NCBI GenBank assembly: GCA_038257655.1
Contig: JBBSJC010000091.1
Location: forward strand, 1 to 18,610
Direction: 5' to 3'
Length of the DNA: 18,610 nt
Source: DASUME01 sp038257655
Lineage (GTDB): Bacteria; Myxococcota_A; Polyangia; Polyangiales; DASUME01
In this document: piece by piece, positions 5,388 to 14,202 of the stretch
Layout: every line of letters begins with the position of its first letter
Position numbering within the stretch: position 1 is the first letter of the stretch
Notes under the pieces: model-generated
Told to the model about the DNA's origin: nothing
The model's input: the letters and a program-made list of their open reading frames with translations, nothing else
Database searches by the model: none
Translations under genes and position numbers: made by a program

Positions 5388-8300
5388 GTGAAGTCGCAGA
5401 ACTTTGAGTTCTTGCGTAGTAAGCGACCCTTACTCGCTGACCTGGGCGGCTTTGCCGAGACTTACGCTCACTCCGACCCGCAAGGCTCGCTGATCAAGCA
5501 GCGAGGCTTCGTTGAAGTAGTCGTCGATGCCATCTACGAAGGTAACGGGCTGCCATGGCCGTACTCGAACAACCTCAACGACCTGCTCAATGAGATGTGT
5601 TTTCGCCAGGCCGTACCTGAGGTCATTCAGCAGAAGCTGCACAGCGTGCGCATCGCCGGCAACAGCGCGGTGCATCTCACGAAGCCGATCACCAAAGACA
5701 TGTCGCTCTCTCGTTTGCGGCAGACCTTCGAGATCGCGCAGTGGTTTCATCTCACGCTAGACCGAGGGCCACGTTCGGACTGTCCTGGCTACAACGCACC
5801 GCTGCCCCTGCCGGAACTAGCTAACGGTAAGGCCAAGGAGGCACTCGCAAAACTGGAGGCTGCGGAAGCCAAGTACACCGAGCTACTCAAGCAGGTTGAA
5901 GAAGAGCGCAGCCGACGTCACGCGGCTGAGAAGTTCGTGGCGCAAACCGCCGAAGAGCTGGCCGAGCTGAAGCAGCGCGGTCAGGAGGTCGCGAACAGAC
6001 TCCAGTTCAACGAAGAGCTCACGCGCCGCGAGCTTATTGATGCACGGCTGGTTGAGGCTGGTTGGCGGGTTGGACCCAGGGGCAAGAGCACCGAACAGGT
6101 CGGGCAGGAAGTCGCGCTCAGCACCATGCCCACCGCTTCCGGTGAGGGCTACGCGGACTACGTGCTCTACGGCGATGATGGGAAGCCGCTTGCCGTGGTC
6201 GAGGCAAAGAAGACCGCCAAGGGTGCGCAGCTGGGAGCCGAGCAGGCACGTGTCTACGCCCTGTGCCTGGAGAAGCAGACCGGGCAACGTCCGATCATTT
6301 TCTTCACCAACGGCATCGACATCTTCATGTGGGACGATGCTCAGGGCTATCCGTGGCGCAAAGTGTATGGGTTCTATTCGAAGGACAGCCTCGAGTACAC
6401 GCTGCACCAGCGCGCCAACAAACAGTTGCTGGTGAATGTCGCGCCCAACCCGAACATCGCCGAGCGCATGTATCAGCTCGAAGCGATTCGGCGCGTGTGT
6501 GAGCGCTTCAACGACCGCTTTCGTCGGTCGTTGCTCGTGCTCGCGACCGGTACCGGCAAGACGCGCGTGGCGATCTCGCTGACGGATGTGCTGATGCGCG
6601 CGGGCTGGGCAAAGCGTGTGTTGTTCTTGTGCGACCGGCGTGAGCTAAGAAAGCAGGCGTTCAACACGTTCAAGGACTTCTTGCCCAACGAGCCGCGCGT
6701 TGTAGTGAGCGCGGGCACGGCCTCAGATCGCGACAAGCGCATTTACGTCGCTACGTACCCGGCGATGATGCAGTGCTTCGAAGAGTTCGACGTGGGCTTC
6801 TTCGATCTAATCATCGCGGACGAGTCCCATCGCAGCATCTACAACAAATATCGCGAGCTGTTTCTATACTTCGACGCGCTTCAGGTAGGGCTCACGGCAA
6901 CGCCGGTAAAGTTCATCGAGCGCAATACTTATAAGTTGTTCGGCTGCGAGGATCAGGACCCCACCGCTGCCTTTAGTTTCGAAGAGGCGATTCAATCGAA
7001 CCCGCCTTACTTGGTGCCGTTTCGCGTGCGCACTTTTGGGAGCCAGTTTCGGGACGGCGGCATCAAGTACAAGCAGCTATCCGCCGACCAGCAGCAGCAG
7101 CTCGACGAGCAAGACTCGGCGGCTGATCTCATCGATTATGACGCGAAAGACATCGATAAGAACGTCTTCAATCGCAGTACGACGCGCGCAGTGTGGCGCA
7201 CGCTCATGGAAGAAGGCATTCGCGAAGCGACGGGCACGCACGTGGGCAAGACCATCGTGTTTGCGCGCAACCACTACCATGCCGTGCATTTGGCGGAGGT
7301 GTTTTACGAATTGTACCCGCAGTACGGTTCAACGTTCTGTCGCGTCATCGATAACAAAGAGAAGCACGCAGAAGATCTGATCGACGCCTTCAAGAGCACC
7401 GACCCCGCACAGAAGCTGCCCATCTTCGTCGCCATCTCCGTGGACATGCTCGATACCGGCATCGACGTGCCCGAGCTCGTGAACCTGGTGTTCGTGCGGC
7501 CGGTAAAGTCGTACGTGAAGTTCTGGCAAATGATTGGCCGCGGCACGCGTTTGCGTCGCGACTTGTTTGGGCCCGGTCGACCCAAGACGGAGTTCTTGAT
7601 CTTCGATCACTGCGCGAATTTTTGGTACTTCGACGAGCAATACAACGAGACCGAGCCCTCGGTGCAGAAGTCGCTCTTGCAGCATCTGTTCGAGGCGCGG
7701 CTCGAGGTGGCCGAAGCGGCGCTCAAGCAGATGGAAGAGTCGGTGTTTCAGCATGCAGTCGACGTGATCGTGAGTGACGTACGCGCGCTCAAGGACGTGG
7801 GCAGCATCGACGTGCGCGACCGATTCGTTGCACTGGAGCGGCTCAGCGAGCGTGACCGCGTGGCCGACTTTGCAGCCGTGACCAAGGCCGACCTGCTCTC
7901 CATCGCTGCGCCGCTCATGCACTGGCGGGTGATTCGCGGAGACGAGGATGCCTATCGGTTCGATCTGCTCGTAACTCGTGGCGAGGCGGAGCTGTTGCGC
8001 AGTGGCGTGACTGGCGGGCGCTTTCCCGACTATCGCGCGCGCATCGAGGAGCAGGTCGAGCTACTGATGAAGAACCAGAACCCCGTGAAGGCCAAGGCCG
8101 CCACTATTCAGCTGGTGCGCAGCAAGGAGTTTTGGGCAGCGGTGACCGTGCCGATGCTGGAAAATGTGAGGCTCGAACTGCGCGGCGTCATGAAGTACCA
8201 GCAACAAGTGGCGACGACCCGCGTGGTGCCCCAGGAGCTCGACGTCGACGATGCCGCGTTCTGGAGCAAAGACTACGCGCCCAAGCTCGAAGGCCTGGAG

Positions 8301-8819
8301 CTGGTGGAGTACAAGGCGCGCGTGAATCGCGTGATCAACGAGCACTTTGGCGCACATCCGACGCTGCAACGCATTCGCAACGGCAAGCTGGTGCGTGATG
8401 AGGAGCTCGAAGAGCTGGCACTCCTGGTGTTGCAGGTGGACGACAAGGCCAACGTGAAACATCTGCTGGGATATCAGCCCGACACGCGCCGTTCGCTGCT
8501 TGCGGTGTTTCGCGGTTTGGTCGGGCTTGACCCGGCGGCTGTCGATGCGGCGTTTGTTGCGTTCGTGCACAAGCATCCAGCGCTATCATCGCAGCAGTTG
8601 CGCTTTCTGCAGATGCTCAAGAATGCCATCGCCGATCAGGGCGGCATCGAGATCGAGCGCCTGTACGAGCCACCCTTTACGAACCTCCACTCGGACGGTT
8701 TGGACGGCATCTTTTCCCGCGACGAAGAAGTCACGGACCTGCTCCACATCCTGGCGACCTTTGAGCCCAAGGTCGCGCCCCCGAGTCACCCACCCCCCGC
8801 GAGTGAACGAGCTTCATGA
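5388..8819 (+). CDS. hsdR: Type I restriction enzyme, endonuclease/translocase subunit HsdR
   Basis: With GTG 5388 as start the protein is 1143 aa, normal for HsdR. The order is: DUF4145-type N-terminal domain (about 1-130), a charged coiled coil (about 145-215), the PD-(D/E)XK nuclease (YADYVLYG with Asp257, then VVEAKKT with Glu272 and Lys274), and SF2 helicase lobes. The lobes carry Walker A LATGTGKT (near 386), DESH (478-481), LTATP (502-506) and MIGRGTRLR (715-723). An EcoEI-type C-terminal domain follows. It pulls unmethylated DNA through the complex and cuts it far from the recognition site. It opens the operon, overlaps hsdM by ATGA and lies behind the sigma-54 promoter. All catalytic motifs appear intact. 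The start at 5388 matches the family opening 'NFEFLR..rPLLADLG'. Confidence 0.95.
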   Translation: MKSQNFEFLRSKRPLLADLGGFAETYAHSDPQGSLIKQRGFVEVVVDAIYEGNGLPWPYSNNLNDLLNEMCFRQAVPEVIQQKLHSVRIAGNSAVHLTKPITKDMSLSRLRQTFEIAQWFHLTLDRGPRSDCPGYNAPLPLPELANGKAKEALAKLEAAEAKYTELLKQVEEERSRRHAAEKFVAQTAEELAELKQRGQEVANRLQFNEELTRRELIDARLVEAGWRVGPRGKSTEQVGQEVALSTMPTASGEGYADYVLYGDDGKPLAVVEAKKTAKGAQLGAEQARVYALCLEKQTGQRPIIFFTNGIDIFMWDDAQGYPWRKVYGFYSKDSLEYTLHQRANKQLLVNVAPNPNIAERMYQLEAIRRVCERFNDRFRRSLLVLATGTGKTRVAISLTDVLMRAGWAKRVLFLCDRRELRKQAFNTFKDFLPNEPRVVVSAGTASDRDKRIYVATYPAMMQCFEEFDVGFFDLIIADESHRSIYNKYRELFLYFDALQVGLTATPVKFIERNTYKLFGCEDQDPTAAFSFEEAIQSNPPYLVPFRVRTFGSQFRDGGIKYKQLSADQQQQLDEQDSAADLIDYDAKDIDKNVFNRSTTRAVWRTLMEEGIREATGTHVGKTIVFARNHYHAVHLAEVFYELYPQYGSTFCRVIDNKEKHAEDLIDAFKSTDPAQKLPIFVAISVDMLDTGIDVPELVNLVFVRPVKSYVKFWQMIGRGTRLRRDLFGPGRPKTEFLIFDHCANFWYFDEQYNETEPSVQKSLLQHLFEARLEVAEAALKQMEESVFQHAVDVIVSDVRALKDVGSIDVRDRFVALERLSERDRVADFAAVTKADLLSIAAPLMHWRVIRGDEDAYRFDLLVTRGEAELLRSGVTGGRFPDYRARIEEQVELLMKNQNPVKAKAATIQLVRSKEFWAAVTVPMLENVRLELRGVMKYQQQVATTRVVPQELDVDDAAFWSKDYAPKLEGLELVEYKARVNRVINEHFGAHPTLQRIRNGKLVRDEELEELALLVLQVDDKANVKHLLGYQPDTRRSLLAVFRGLVGLDPAAVDAAFVAFVHKHPALSSQQLRFLQMLKNAIADQGGIEIERLYEPPFTNLHSDGLDGIFSRDEEVTDLLHILATFEPKVAPPSHPPPASERAS

Positions 8820-10354
8820 GTACCCTGACCACGCAGCAAAAGAGCGACATCGACCGTCTGTGGACTGAGTTTTGGACGGGAGGCATTACCAACCCTCTTA
8901 CCGTCATCGAGCAGATCTCGTTCTTGATGTTCGCGCGCCTGCTCGACGTGACCGAGACGCGCAACGAGAAGAAGGCCGAGCGCACCAAGGAGCCTGCGAA
9001 GCTCATGTTCGGGCCCAAGCAGCAGCACCTGCGCTGGTCGCACTTCAAGCACCTGTCGGCCGACCAGATGTTGAAGGTGGTGCGCGACGAGCTGTTTCCG
9101 CATTTTCGCGACTTCGGCGAGGGCACCACGCTTGGCAAGTACATGCAGGACGCGCAGCTCATGATTCAGCGGCCGAGCTTGCTCGTGTCTGCCGTGAACA
9201 TGATCGATGCGCTGCCGATCATCGAGGGCGACGCCAAGGGCGACCTCTACGAATACTTGCTTAGTAAGCTCACCACGGCCGGCATCAACGGCCAGTTTCG
9301 CACCCCGCGTCACATCATTCGCTTCATGGCCGAGTTGGTAGACCCGAAGCCCAGCGACGTGATCGGTGACCCCGCCTGCGGCACGGCGGGCTTTCTCGTG
9401 GGCGTGATGCAGTACCTGGTCGAGACGCACACCTCGCCCAAGGGCATCCACAAGGGCGAGAACGGCGAGACGATCTACGAATGTGATAAGCTCGTGCCTT
9501 ACCGCAAGCACATTCAGAGCGACATGTTCCACGGCTTCGAGTTCGACTCGACCATGCTGCGCATCGCGGCGATGAACCTGATGTTGCACGGCGTGGATAA
9601 CCCCGACATCCATTACCAGGACTCGCTGTCGAGCAGCTTTAGCGAGCGCTTTCCCAAGCAGGCCGAGGGCGCCTTCGATGTGATCCTCGCCAACCCACCT
9701 TTCAAGGGCAGCCTCGACGAAGGCGACGTACACCCGAGTCTTACTAGTAAGGTTAAGACTAAGAAGACCGAGTTACTCTTTTTGGCGCTGATCCTGCGCA
9801 TGCTCAAGAAGGGCGGCCGCAGCGCCACCATCGTACCTGACGGTGTGCTGTTCGGCTCCAGCAAGGCCCACGTGGCGCTGCGCAAGATCCTGGTCGAAGA
9901 GAACCAGCTCGAAGCCGTGTTCTCGCTGCCGTCGGGCGTGTTCAAACCTTACGCGGGTGTGTCGACCGCGATTGTCGTCTTCACCAAGGGCGGCAAGACG
10001 GACCACGTGTTCTTCTACGACGTACAGGCCGACGGCTTCTCGCTCGACGACAAGCGCGACCCGGCGAGCGCGGAGCTGGGGCCGTTTGGGCCCACGAAGA
10101 GTAACGACCTCTACGATGCGATCGAGCGCTGGCGCGGCAAGAGCGCCAAGAAGGACACGGACCGCACGGCTAGGCACTTTATGGTGCCGGTGGCCGACAT
10201 CGAGGCGAAGGGCTTCGACCTGTCGATCAATCGCTACAAGGAGGCGACCCACGCGGAGGTGAGCTTCGAGTCGCCCAAGGTGATCATCGCCAAGCTGCGC
10301 AAGCTCGAGGCTGAGATCGCAAAGGACCTGGGCGAACTGGAGGCGATGCTGTGA
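8816..10354 (+). CDS. hsdM: Type I DNA methyltransferase subunit HsdM (N6-adenine)
   Basis: This 512-aa subunit carries an HsdM_N helical domain (about 8-140), the GQFRTPRHI motif at 159-167, the S-adenosylmethionine site DPACGTAGF (185-193) and the catalytic motif NPPF (293-296). These define the gamma-class N6-adenine methyltransferases of type I systems. With HsdS it methylates host recognition sites; with HsdR as well it forms the restriction complex. It overlaps hsdR by 4 bp (ATGA) and the following DUF1016 gene by 4 bp (GTGA), so its translation is probably coupled to both. Length and motifs are complete and no defect is visible. Confidence 0.96.
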   Translation: MSTLTTQQKSDIDRLWTEFWTGGITNPLTVIEQISFLMFARLLDVTETRNEKKAERTKEPAKLMFGPKQQHLRWSHFKHLSADQMLKVVRDELFPHFRDFGEGTTLGKYMQDAQLMIQRPSLLVSAVNMIDALPIIEGDAKGDLYEYLLSKLTTAGINGQFRTPRHIIRFMAELVDPKPSDVIGDPACGTAGFLVGVMQYLVETHTSPKGIHKGENGETIYECDKLVPYRKHIQSDMFHGFEFDSTMLRIAAMNLMLHGVDNPDIHYQDSLSSSFSERFPKQAEGAFDVILANPPFKGSLDEGDVHPSLTSKVKTKKTELLFLALILRMLKKGGRSATIVPDGVLFGSSKAHVALRKILVEENQLEAVFSLPSGVFKPYAGVSTAIVVFTKGGKTDHVFFYDVQADGFSLDDKRDPASAELGPFGPTKSNDLYDAIERWRGKSAKKDTDRTARHFMVPVADIEAKGFDLSINRYKEATHAEVSFESPKVIIAKLRKLEAEIAKDLGELEAML

Positions 10355-11400
10355 GTGCGAAGCGCGATGAGAAGCCGGCCGTGCTGACTGCGCCCCCGCC
10401 AGGTTATGCGGAGTGGATGGCCGAGCTTAAGGGCCGGATTCACCAGGCCCAGCAGCGTGCCACCCGTGCAGTCAACCGTGAGCTCGTGCTGTTGTACTGG
10501 CAGCTAGGTTGCGACATCTTGAAGCGACAGTCCGAGCAGGGCTGGGGGGCCAAGGTCATCGACCGGATTGCGAGCGATCTAAAAGCGGCTTTTCCCGAGG
10601 CCAAAGGCTTTTCGCCTCGAAATCTCAAGTATATGCGCGCCTTTGCCGAGGCCTGGCCCGAGGCTGAGTTTGTGCAAGGGGGGCTTGCACAATTGCCCTG
10701 GTATCACCACCTCGCCCTGCTCGACAAGCTCGACAGCGAGGAGGCCCGGCGCTGGTACGCTGCCAAGGCCATCGAGCATAACTGGTCACGCAATGTGCTC
10801 GTGATGCAGATCGAAACGCGGGCGCAAGAGCGAAGCGGTGCTGCAGTCACCAACTTCGACGCACGGTTGCCCAAGCCGCAATCCGACCTAGCGCGCGAGA
10901 GCCTGAAGGATCCTTACCGTTTCGATTTTCTGGGTCTGACTGAAGAGGCTCAGGAGCGAGCGATCGAGACCGCGCTCGTGCACCATGTGACCCAGTTCTT
11001 ACTCGAGCTGGGCGCGGGCTTCGCGTTCGTGGGGCGCCAGGTGTTGCTTACCGTCGCGGGCGATGAGTTCTTCATCGACCTGCTCTTCTATCACTTGAAG
11101 CTGCGTTGTTATGTCGTGATCGAGATCAAAGCGGAAAAGTTCAAGCCCGAACACACCGGCCAGCTCGGCTTCTACCTTACTGCCATCGACGCGCAGGTGA
11201 AAGCGCCAGAAGACGCCCCGACGATTGGGCTCTTACTTTGCAAGAGTAAGAACAAGGTCGTCGCGGAGTATGCGCTGCGAAACATGAACGGGCCGATGGG
11301 GGTTGCTGAGTATCAGCTCGTTGAAGCGCTACCGAAGGATTTGGAGACGAGCTTGCCGAGTATTGAGCAGATCGAGCGCGAGCTGGGCGAGGTGGAGTGA
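10351..11400 (+). CDS. DUF1016 (YhcG-type) PD-(D/E)XK nuclease family protein
   Basis: The 349-aa protein shows the two-part DUF1016 layout. A helical N-terminal region (about 20-150) carries LYWQLGCDI, GFSPRNLKYM and QLPWYHH. A C-terminal nuclease fold (about 190-330) carries GDEFFIDLLFYH, VVIEIKAEKFKPEHTGQ and GFY; Asp243, Glu258 and Lys260 form the D...ExK core. DUF1016 proteins are frequent within type I restriction operons, often between hsdM and hsdS, but their role there is not settled. The start is GTG at 10351, overlapping the hsdM stop. A 30-bp stretch inside it (10672-10701) recurs in the decayed region at the left edge. Confidence 0.9.
   Translation: MSAKRDEKPAVLTAPPPGYAEWMAELKGRIHQAQQRATRAVNRELVLLYWQLGCDILKRQSEQGWGAKVIDRIASDLKAAFPEAKGFSPRNLKYMRAFAEAWPEAEFVQGGLAQLPWYHHLALLDKLDSEEARRWYAAKAIEHNWSRNVLVMQIETRAQERSGAAVTNFDARLPKPQSDLARESLKDPYRFDFLGLTEEAQERAIETALVHHVTQFLLELGAGFAFVGRQVLLTVAGDEFFIDLLFYHLKLRCYVVIEIKAEKFKPEHTGQLGFYLTAIDAQVKAPEDAPTIGLLLCKSKNKVVAEYALRNMNGPMGVAEYQLVEALPKDLETSLPSIEQIERELGEVE
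10672..10701 (+). repeat. Segment of the DUF1016 gene repeated at 532-563 (copy 2)
   Basis: This is the in-frame copy of the dispersed repeat, encoding VQGGLAQLPW. It differs from the left-edge copy by two single-base indels only, and similarity stops at both ends of the segment. Confidence 0.55.
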
Positions 11401-11498
11401 TGAGGGCGGTGGGAGCGATGGGCGAGACGGATGTCCGCGAAGCACGAGTCCGACGCCTCGTGACGAATCTGACGGTTCATGTGGAGACGATCACATGA
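11400..11498 (+). CDS. 32-codon micro-ORF coupled to the DUF1016 gene and hsdS
   Basis: An ATG that shares one base with the DUF1016 stop (TGATG) opens a frame of 32 codons beginning MRAVGAMGETDV and ending LTVHVETIT. Its stop overlaps the hsdS start by ATGA. It fills the only gap in the operon exactly and has the same junction types as the proven genes. The residues alternate Arg/Glu-rich and Val/Thr-rich stretches; no domain, signal peptide or membrane segment is visible. Its role may simply be to carry ribosomes across to hsdS, or it may be a real small protein or the remnant of a larger gene. It has no strong ribosome binding site of its own. Confidence 0.35.
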   Translation: MRAVGAMGETDVREARVRRLVTNLTVHVETIT

Positions 11499-12760
11499 GC
11501 GCGCGCGGTGAGTGGCCAGTTCACCCTTTGGCGGCGCTTGTCGCTGACGGGGACAAGATCAACTACGGGGTCGTGCAACCGGGGCCCGAGGTGGCCGATG
11601 GCGTTAGGCTGGTGAGGGTCGCCGACCTCGGTGATGGGCACATCAGCACGGGGGCGATGAAGCGCATCGGTCACACGATTGAGGCGCAGTACGCGCGGTC
11701 ACGCCTCCTCGGAGACGAAGTGCTGGTCGCCTGTGTCGGATCCATCGGGGAGGTTGCCCTGGCCCACCCGGAGCTGAAAGGAGCCAACATTGCCCGGGCG
11801 GTCAGTCGAGTTCGATGCGGGCCTCGACTTGATCGACGATTTCTCGCGTGGTTCCTACGAAGCAAAGCCGCGCAGGACTACTTTCTGGCCGAGGCTCGCA
11901 CGGTCGCGCAACCTACGCTCAACATTCGACAACTCGAACTCCTTCCAGTTCCGCTCCCCCCGCTCCCCGAGCAGCGTCGCATCGCCGACATCCTCGACAA
12001 GGCCGACGCGATTCGGCGCAAGCGTAAGGAGGCCATCGCGCTGACCGAGGAGCTCTTGCGCTCGGCGTTCTTGGAGATGTTCGGGGACCCGGTGACGAAT
12101 CCGAAGGGATGGCCGGTCGCGACCATCGGTGAGCTATGCCAGCGTGGTGCGAGTCTCGTGGACGGCCCGTTCGGCTCGTCGCTGAAACCAGAGCACTACA
12201 CCACCACTGGCGTCCGAGTCGTACGCAACTGGAACATCTACGATGACCGGTTCGACGAATCCGCATTCAAGTTTGTGGAGCCTGAGAAGTTCGAAGAGAT
12301 TCGACGCAGCGAGGTGCGTGCCGGTGATCTCCTACTCACGACCAAGGGGACGGTCGGTGACACATGTCTCATGCCTGATCTGCCAGGGACGTCGGTGCTG
12401 TCCGCAAGCGGCACCGTGCGGCTTCGACTGCCTCCTGACGACGCTCTTCTCGGGCCGGTCGCGGTTTGGCAAATGATCTCACCGATGTTCAAGCGCTACC
12501 TTCACTCGTTCGAGGCGGGCAGCGCGCAACAGTACCTGAACCTGTCAGCGATCAAGAAGATGAGATTGATACTGCCGCCCAAGGGAGCCCAACAAGCCTT
12601 CGTCGCCCTCCGCGCTGGGGTTCAGGCTGTCCGTGCGCGACAGACTGAGGGCGTTGCCACCGCCGAGGCCCTCTTCGACGCGCTCGTGCATCGAGCATTC
12701 CGCGGCGAACTCGGCTCAGGCACCACCAAGAACGCGCAGATGGGCCTGTTTCAGGAGTGA
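11495..12760 (+). CDS. hsdS: Type I specificity subunit HsdS
   Basis: With ATG 11495 the protein has 421 aa and the usual two-half layout. Target-recognition domain 1 (about 5-155) includes the turn GDEVLVACVGSIGEVAL. A central conserved stretch follows (LPPLPEQRRIADILDKADAI at 154-173, then helix to about 195). Target-recognition domain 2 runs about 205-362, with DGPFGSSL and GDLLLTTKGTVGD. A short C-terminal helix closes it (to about 405, LVHRAFRGEL). Each recognition domain reads half of a split DNA target, and the helices set the spacing. The target sequence cannot be derived from the protein by eye. GGAGA (11482-11486) lies 8 nt before the ATG, which supports this start over the upstream in-frame ATG at 11303, which would run through the preceding gene. 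Confidence 0.95.
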   Translation: MSARGEWPVHPLAALVADGDKINYGVVQPGPEVADGVRLVRVADLGDGHISTGAMKRIGHTIEAQYARSRLLGDEVLVACVGSIGEVALAHPELKGANIARAVSRVRCGPRLDRRFLAWFLRSKAAQDYFLAEARTVAQPTLNIRQLELLPVPLPPLPEQRRIADILDKADAIRRKRKEAIALTEELLRSAFLEMFGDPVTNPKGWPVATIGELCQRGASLVDGPFGSSLKPEHYTTTGVRVVRNWNIYDDRFDESAFKFVEPEKFEEIRRSEVRAGDLLLTTKGTVGDTCLMPDLPGTSVLSASGTVRLRLPPDDALLGPVAVWQMISPMFKRYLHSFEAGSAQQYLNLSAIKKMRLILPPKGAQQAFVALRAGVQAVRARQTEGVATAEALFDALVHRAFRGELGSGTTKNAQMGLFQE

Positions 12761-14202
12761 TGGATAGCGTGTTGGCCGACGCGATAGAGCTCCTCGACCG
12801 TCAGGTCGCCTTTCTGCTCAAGCAGCAAGGGCCAGACTTCTTCATGCATCTGCCCGCGTTCATCGAGGCACTGGGCAGCGACCCGCGGCTCGAGGCCGTG
12901 CTTGAGGACCTCTACGGCGCCGTCAATGAGCGCCTTGTAGATGTGAATTCGCGACGTGCGACAGTCATGGAGTCGCTGCTCAAGCTCCGGCTGGAGCTCG
13001 TGACGACCTTGCCCGAGGTTGACGACGGTCACTTTCCGCGGACGAGCCCTGGCGACGCTGGGTGGTCGGATTACCAATGGTCGCTCGCTCGTTTCGACGA
13101 GCTCGCTACCGATTCGCGCGCGCGATGGCCGAACAACAGACGGTTCGACACAGAGCGAGACCCCCTCGACACGATGCTCGGGCTCCTCAACAACAAGGTC
13201 AATAATCTTGACCACAAATGCGAGCTGCCTATGGCGACGCCGCTGCGCCTGGCAATCGGCAATGTGCGGCGACAGTTCGAGTACGTACGACGTGACTATG
13301 ATCTCGCCACCATGACGAGTGGCCCGGTCGCTTGTCTGCGGCTGCAGGCACTCGCGCGAGAACTTAATCCGGACCCGATGGTCCTCCATGAACCGATGAG
13401 CGTGTCCGATCTGTTTCGGAGCGCTCTCGGCGAGCTCTACGGGGTGGGTGGCATCGTACGGGAGTACCTCTTCCAAAAGCGCTCGCACTCCAACAACGAT
13501 GAAGCTGTCGCCAAGATCGCGTCCGGGGTTCGGCACGACGTAGAGTGTTTCCACGAGGAAGCGCGCCGGCGCCTGGGATTGCGGCGCTCGCTGCGCGGGA
13601 TTGTGGATCGTTACGCTGCCCGCGCGATGTGGCACGACGCAGCTCGATTGCGCGAGCTCGCGGATGGAAAGAGTAAGGTGACTAGGAAAGCGGCCCCCAT
13701 CGCCAAGAAGCAAGGCAAAGCCGAGGAACTGCTGACCGCCGATTTTGCGCGCTATCTGCATGATCAGGGCTTGAGCCCCCTTACCAATCCGATGACAGGT
13801 GGATTGCGGCCGGATGTGCTCGCGCCCATGCCTCGCTGGACGTTCTACGCGGAAGCGAAACAGTACAAGGACGTCAAGGCTCGCGCGTACCTCGTCAAGG
13901 GCGTGCACCAGGTCTGGGACACGTTGGGTCGCTTGCGGGGAACGCCGTACGAGGTGCGCGAGGCGTTCTACGTGGTGTTTCGACGCGGCGGGCCGCGGTT
14001 CGTGATGCCGGATGTGCTGCGGGCGGAGGGCGCGACGGTCTATCCGGTGTTGATTGATATCGCCGAGGGTAAGGTTAGTGGGCAACGGCAGAAGCTGCGG
14101 CCGGTGATGATTGGGGAGGGGGAGCTGGTGCCGAGGCCTGGAGCGCCGCGGGCGCAGAAGACCAAAGCGCGCGTCGCTCGGGGTACGCGGAGGGCATCAT
14201 GA
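12760..14202 (+). CDS. Unrecognised operon protein with C-terminal PD-(D/E)XK domain
   Basis: I do not recognise the first 300 or so residues, which look largely helical (for example PLDTMLGLLNNKVNNLDHKC and AMWHDAARLRELADG). The C-terminal part (about 315-450) is a restriction-like nuclease domain: AEELLTADFARYL with Glu323, then GGLRPDVL with Asp352 and FYAEAKQY with Glu365 and Lys367. This gives the E...D...ExK set with normal spacing. The tail is basic. The protein has 480 aa from ATG 12760, which shares a base with the hsdS stop (TGATG); a GTG at 12757 is an alternative. Its stop overlaps the next gene by ATGA. The coupling implies it is made with the restriction complex, perhaps as a second cleavage module or a guard effector. 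Confidence 0.8.
   Translation: MDSVLADAIELLDRQVAFLLKQQGPDFFMHLPAFIEALGSDPRLEAVLEDLYGAVNERLVDVNSRRATVMESLLKLRLELVTTLPEVDDGHFPRTSPGDAGWSDYQWSLARFDELATDSRARWPNNRRFDTERDPLDTMLGLLNNKVNNLDHKCELPMATPLRLAIGNVRRQFEYVRRDYDLATMTSGPVACLRLQALARELNPDPMVLHEPMSVSDLFRSALGELYGVGGIVREYLFQKRSHSNNDEAVAKIASGVRHDVECFHEEARRRLGLRRSLRGIVDRYAARAMWHDAARLRELADGKSKVTRKAAPIAKKQGKAEELLTADFARYLHDQGLSPLTNPMTGGLRPDVLAPMPRWTFYAEAKQYKDVKARAYLVKGVHQVWDTLGRLRGTPYEVREAFYVVFRRGGPRFVMPDVLRAEGATVYPVLIDIAEGKVSGQRQKLRPVMIGEGELVPRPGAPRAQKTKARVARGTRRAS

Noticed and set aside
8786..9733. 315-codon minus-strand frame opposite hsdM
   Set aside because: Antisense shadow of hsdM; the composition is repetitive in His, Val and Arg, with no domain.
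12751..14085. 444-codon open frame on the minus strand, antisense to the nuclease-domain gene
   Set aside because: It is a mirror of a well-supported plus-strand gene in GC-rich DNA. Its His/Arg/Val-rich composition is typical of antisense frames and it has no family features.
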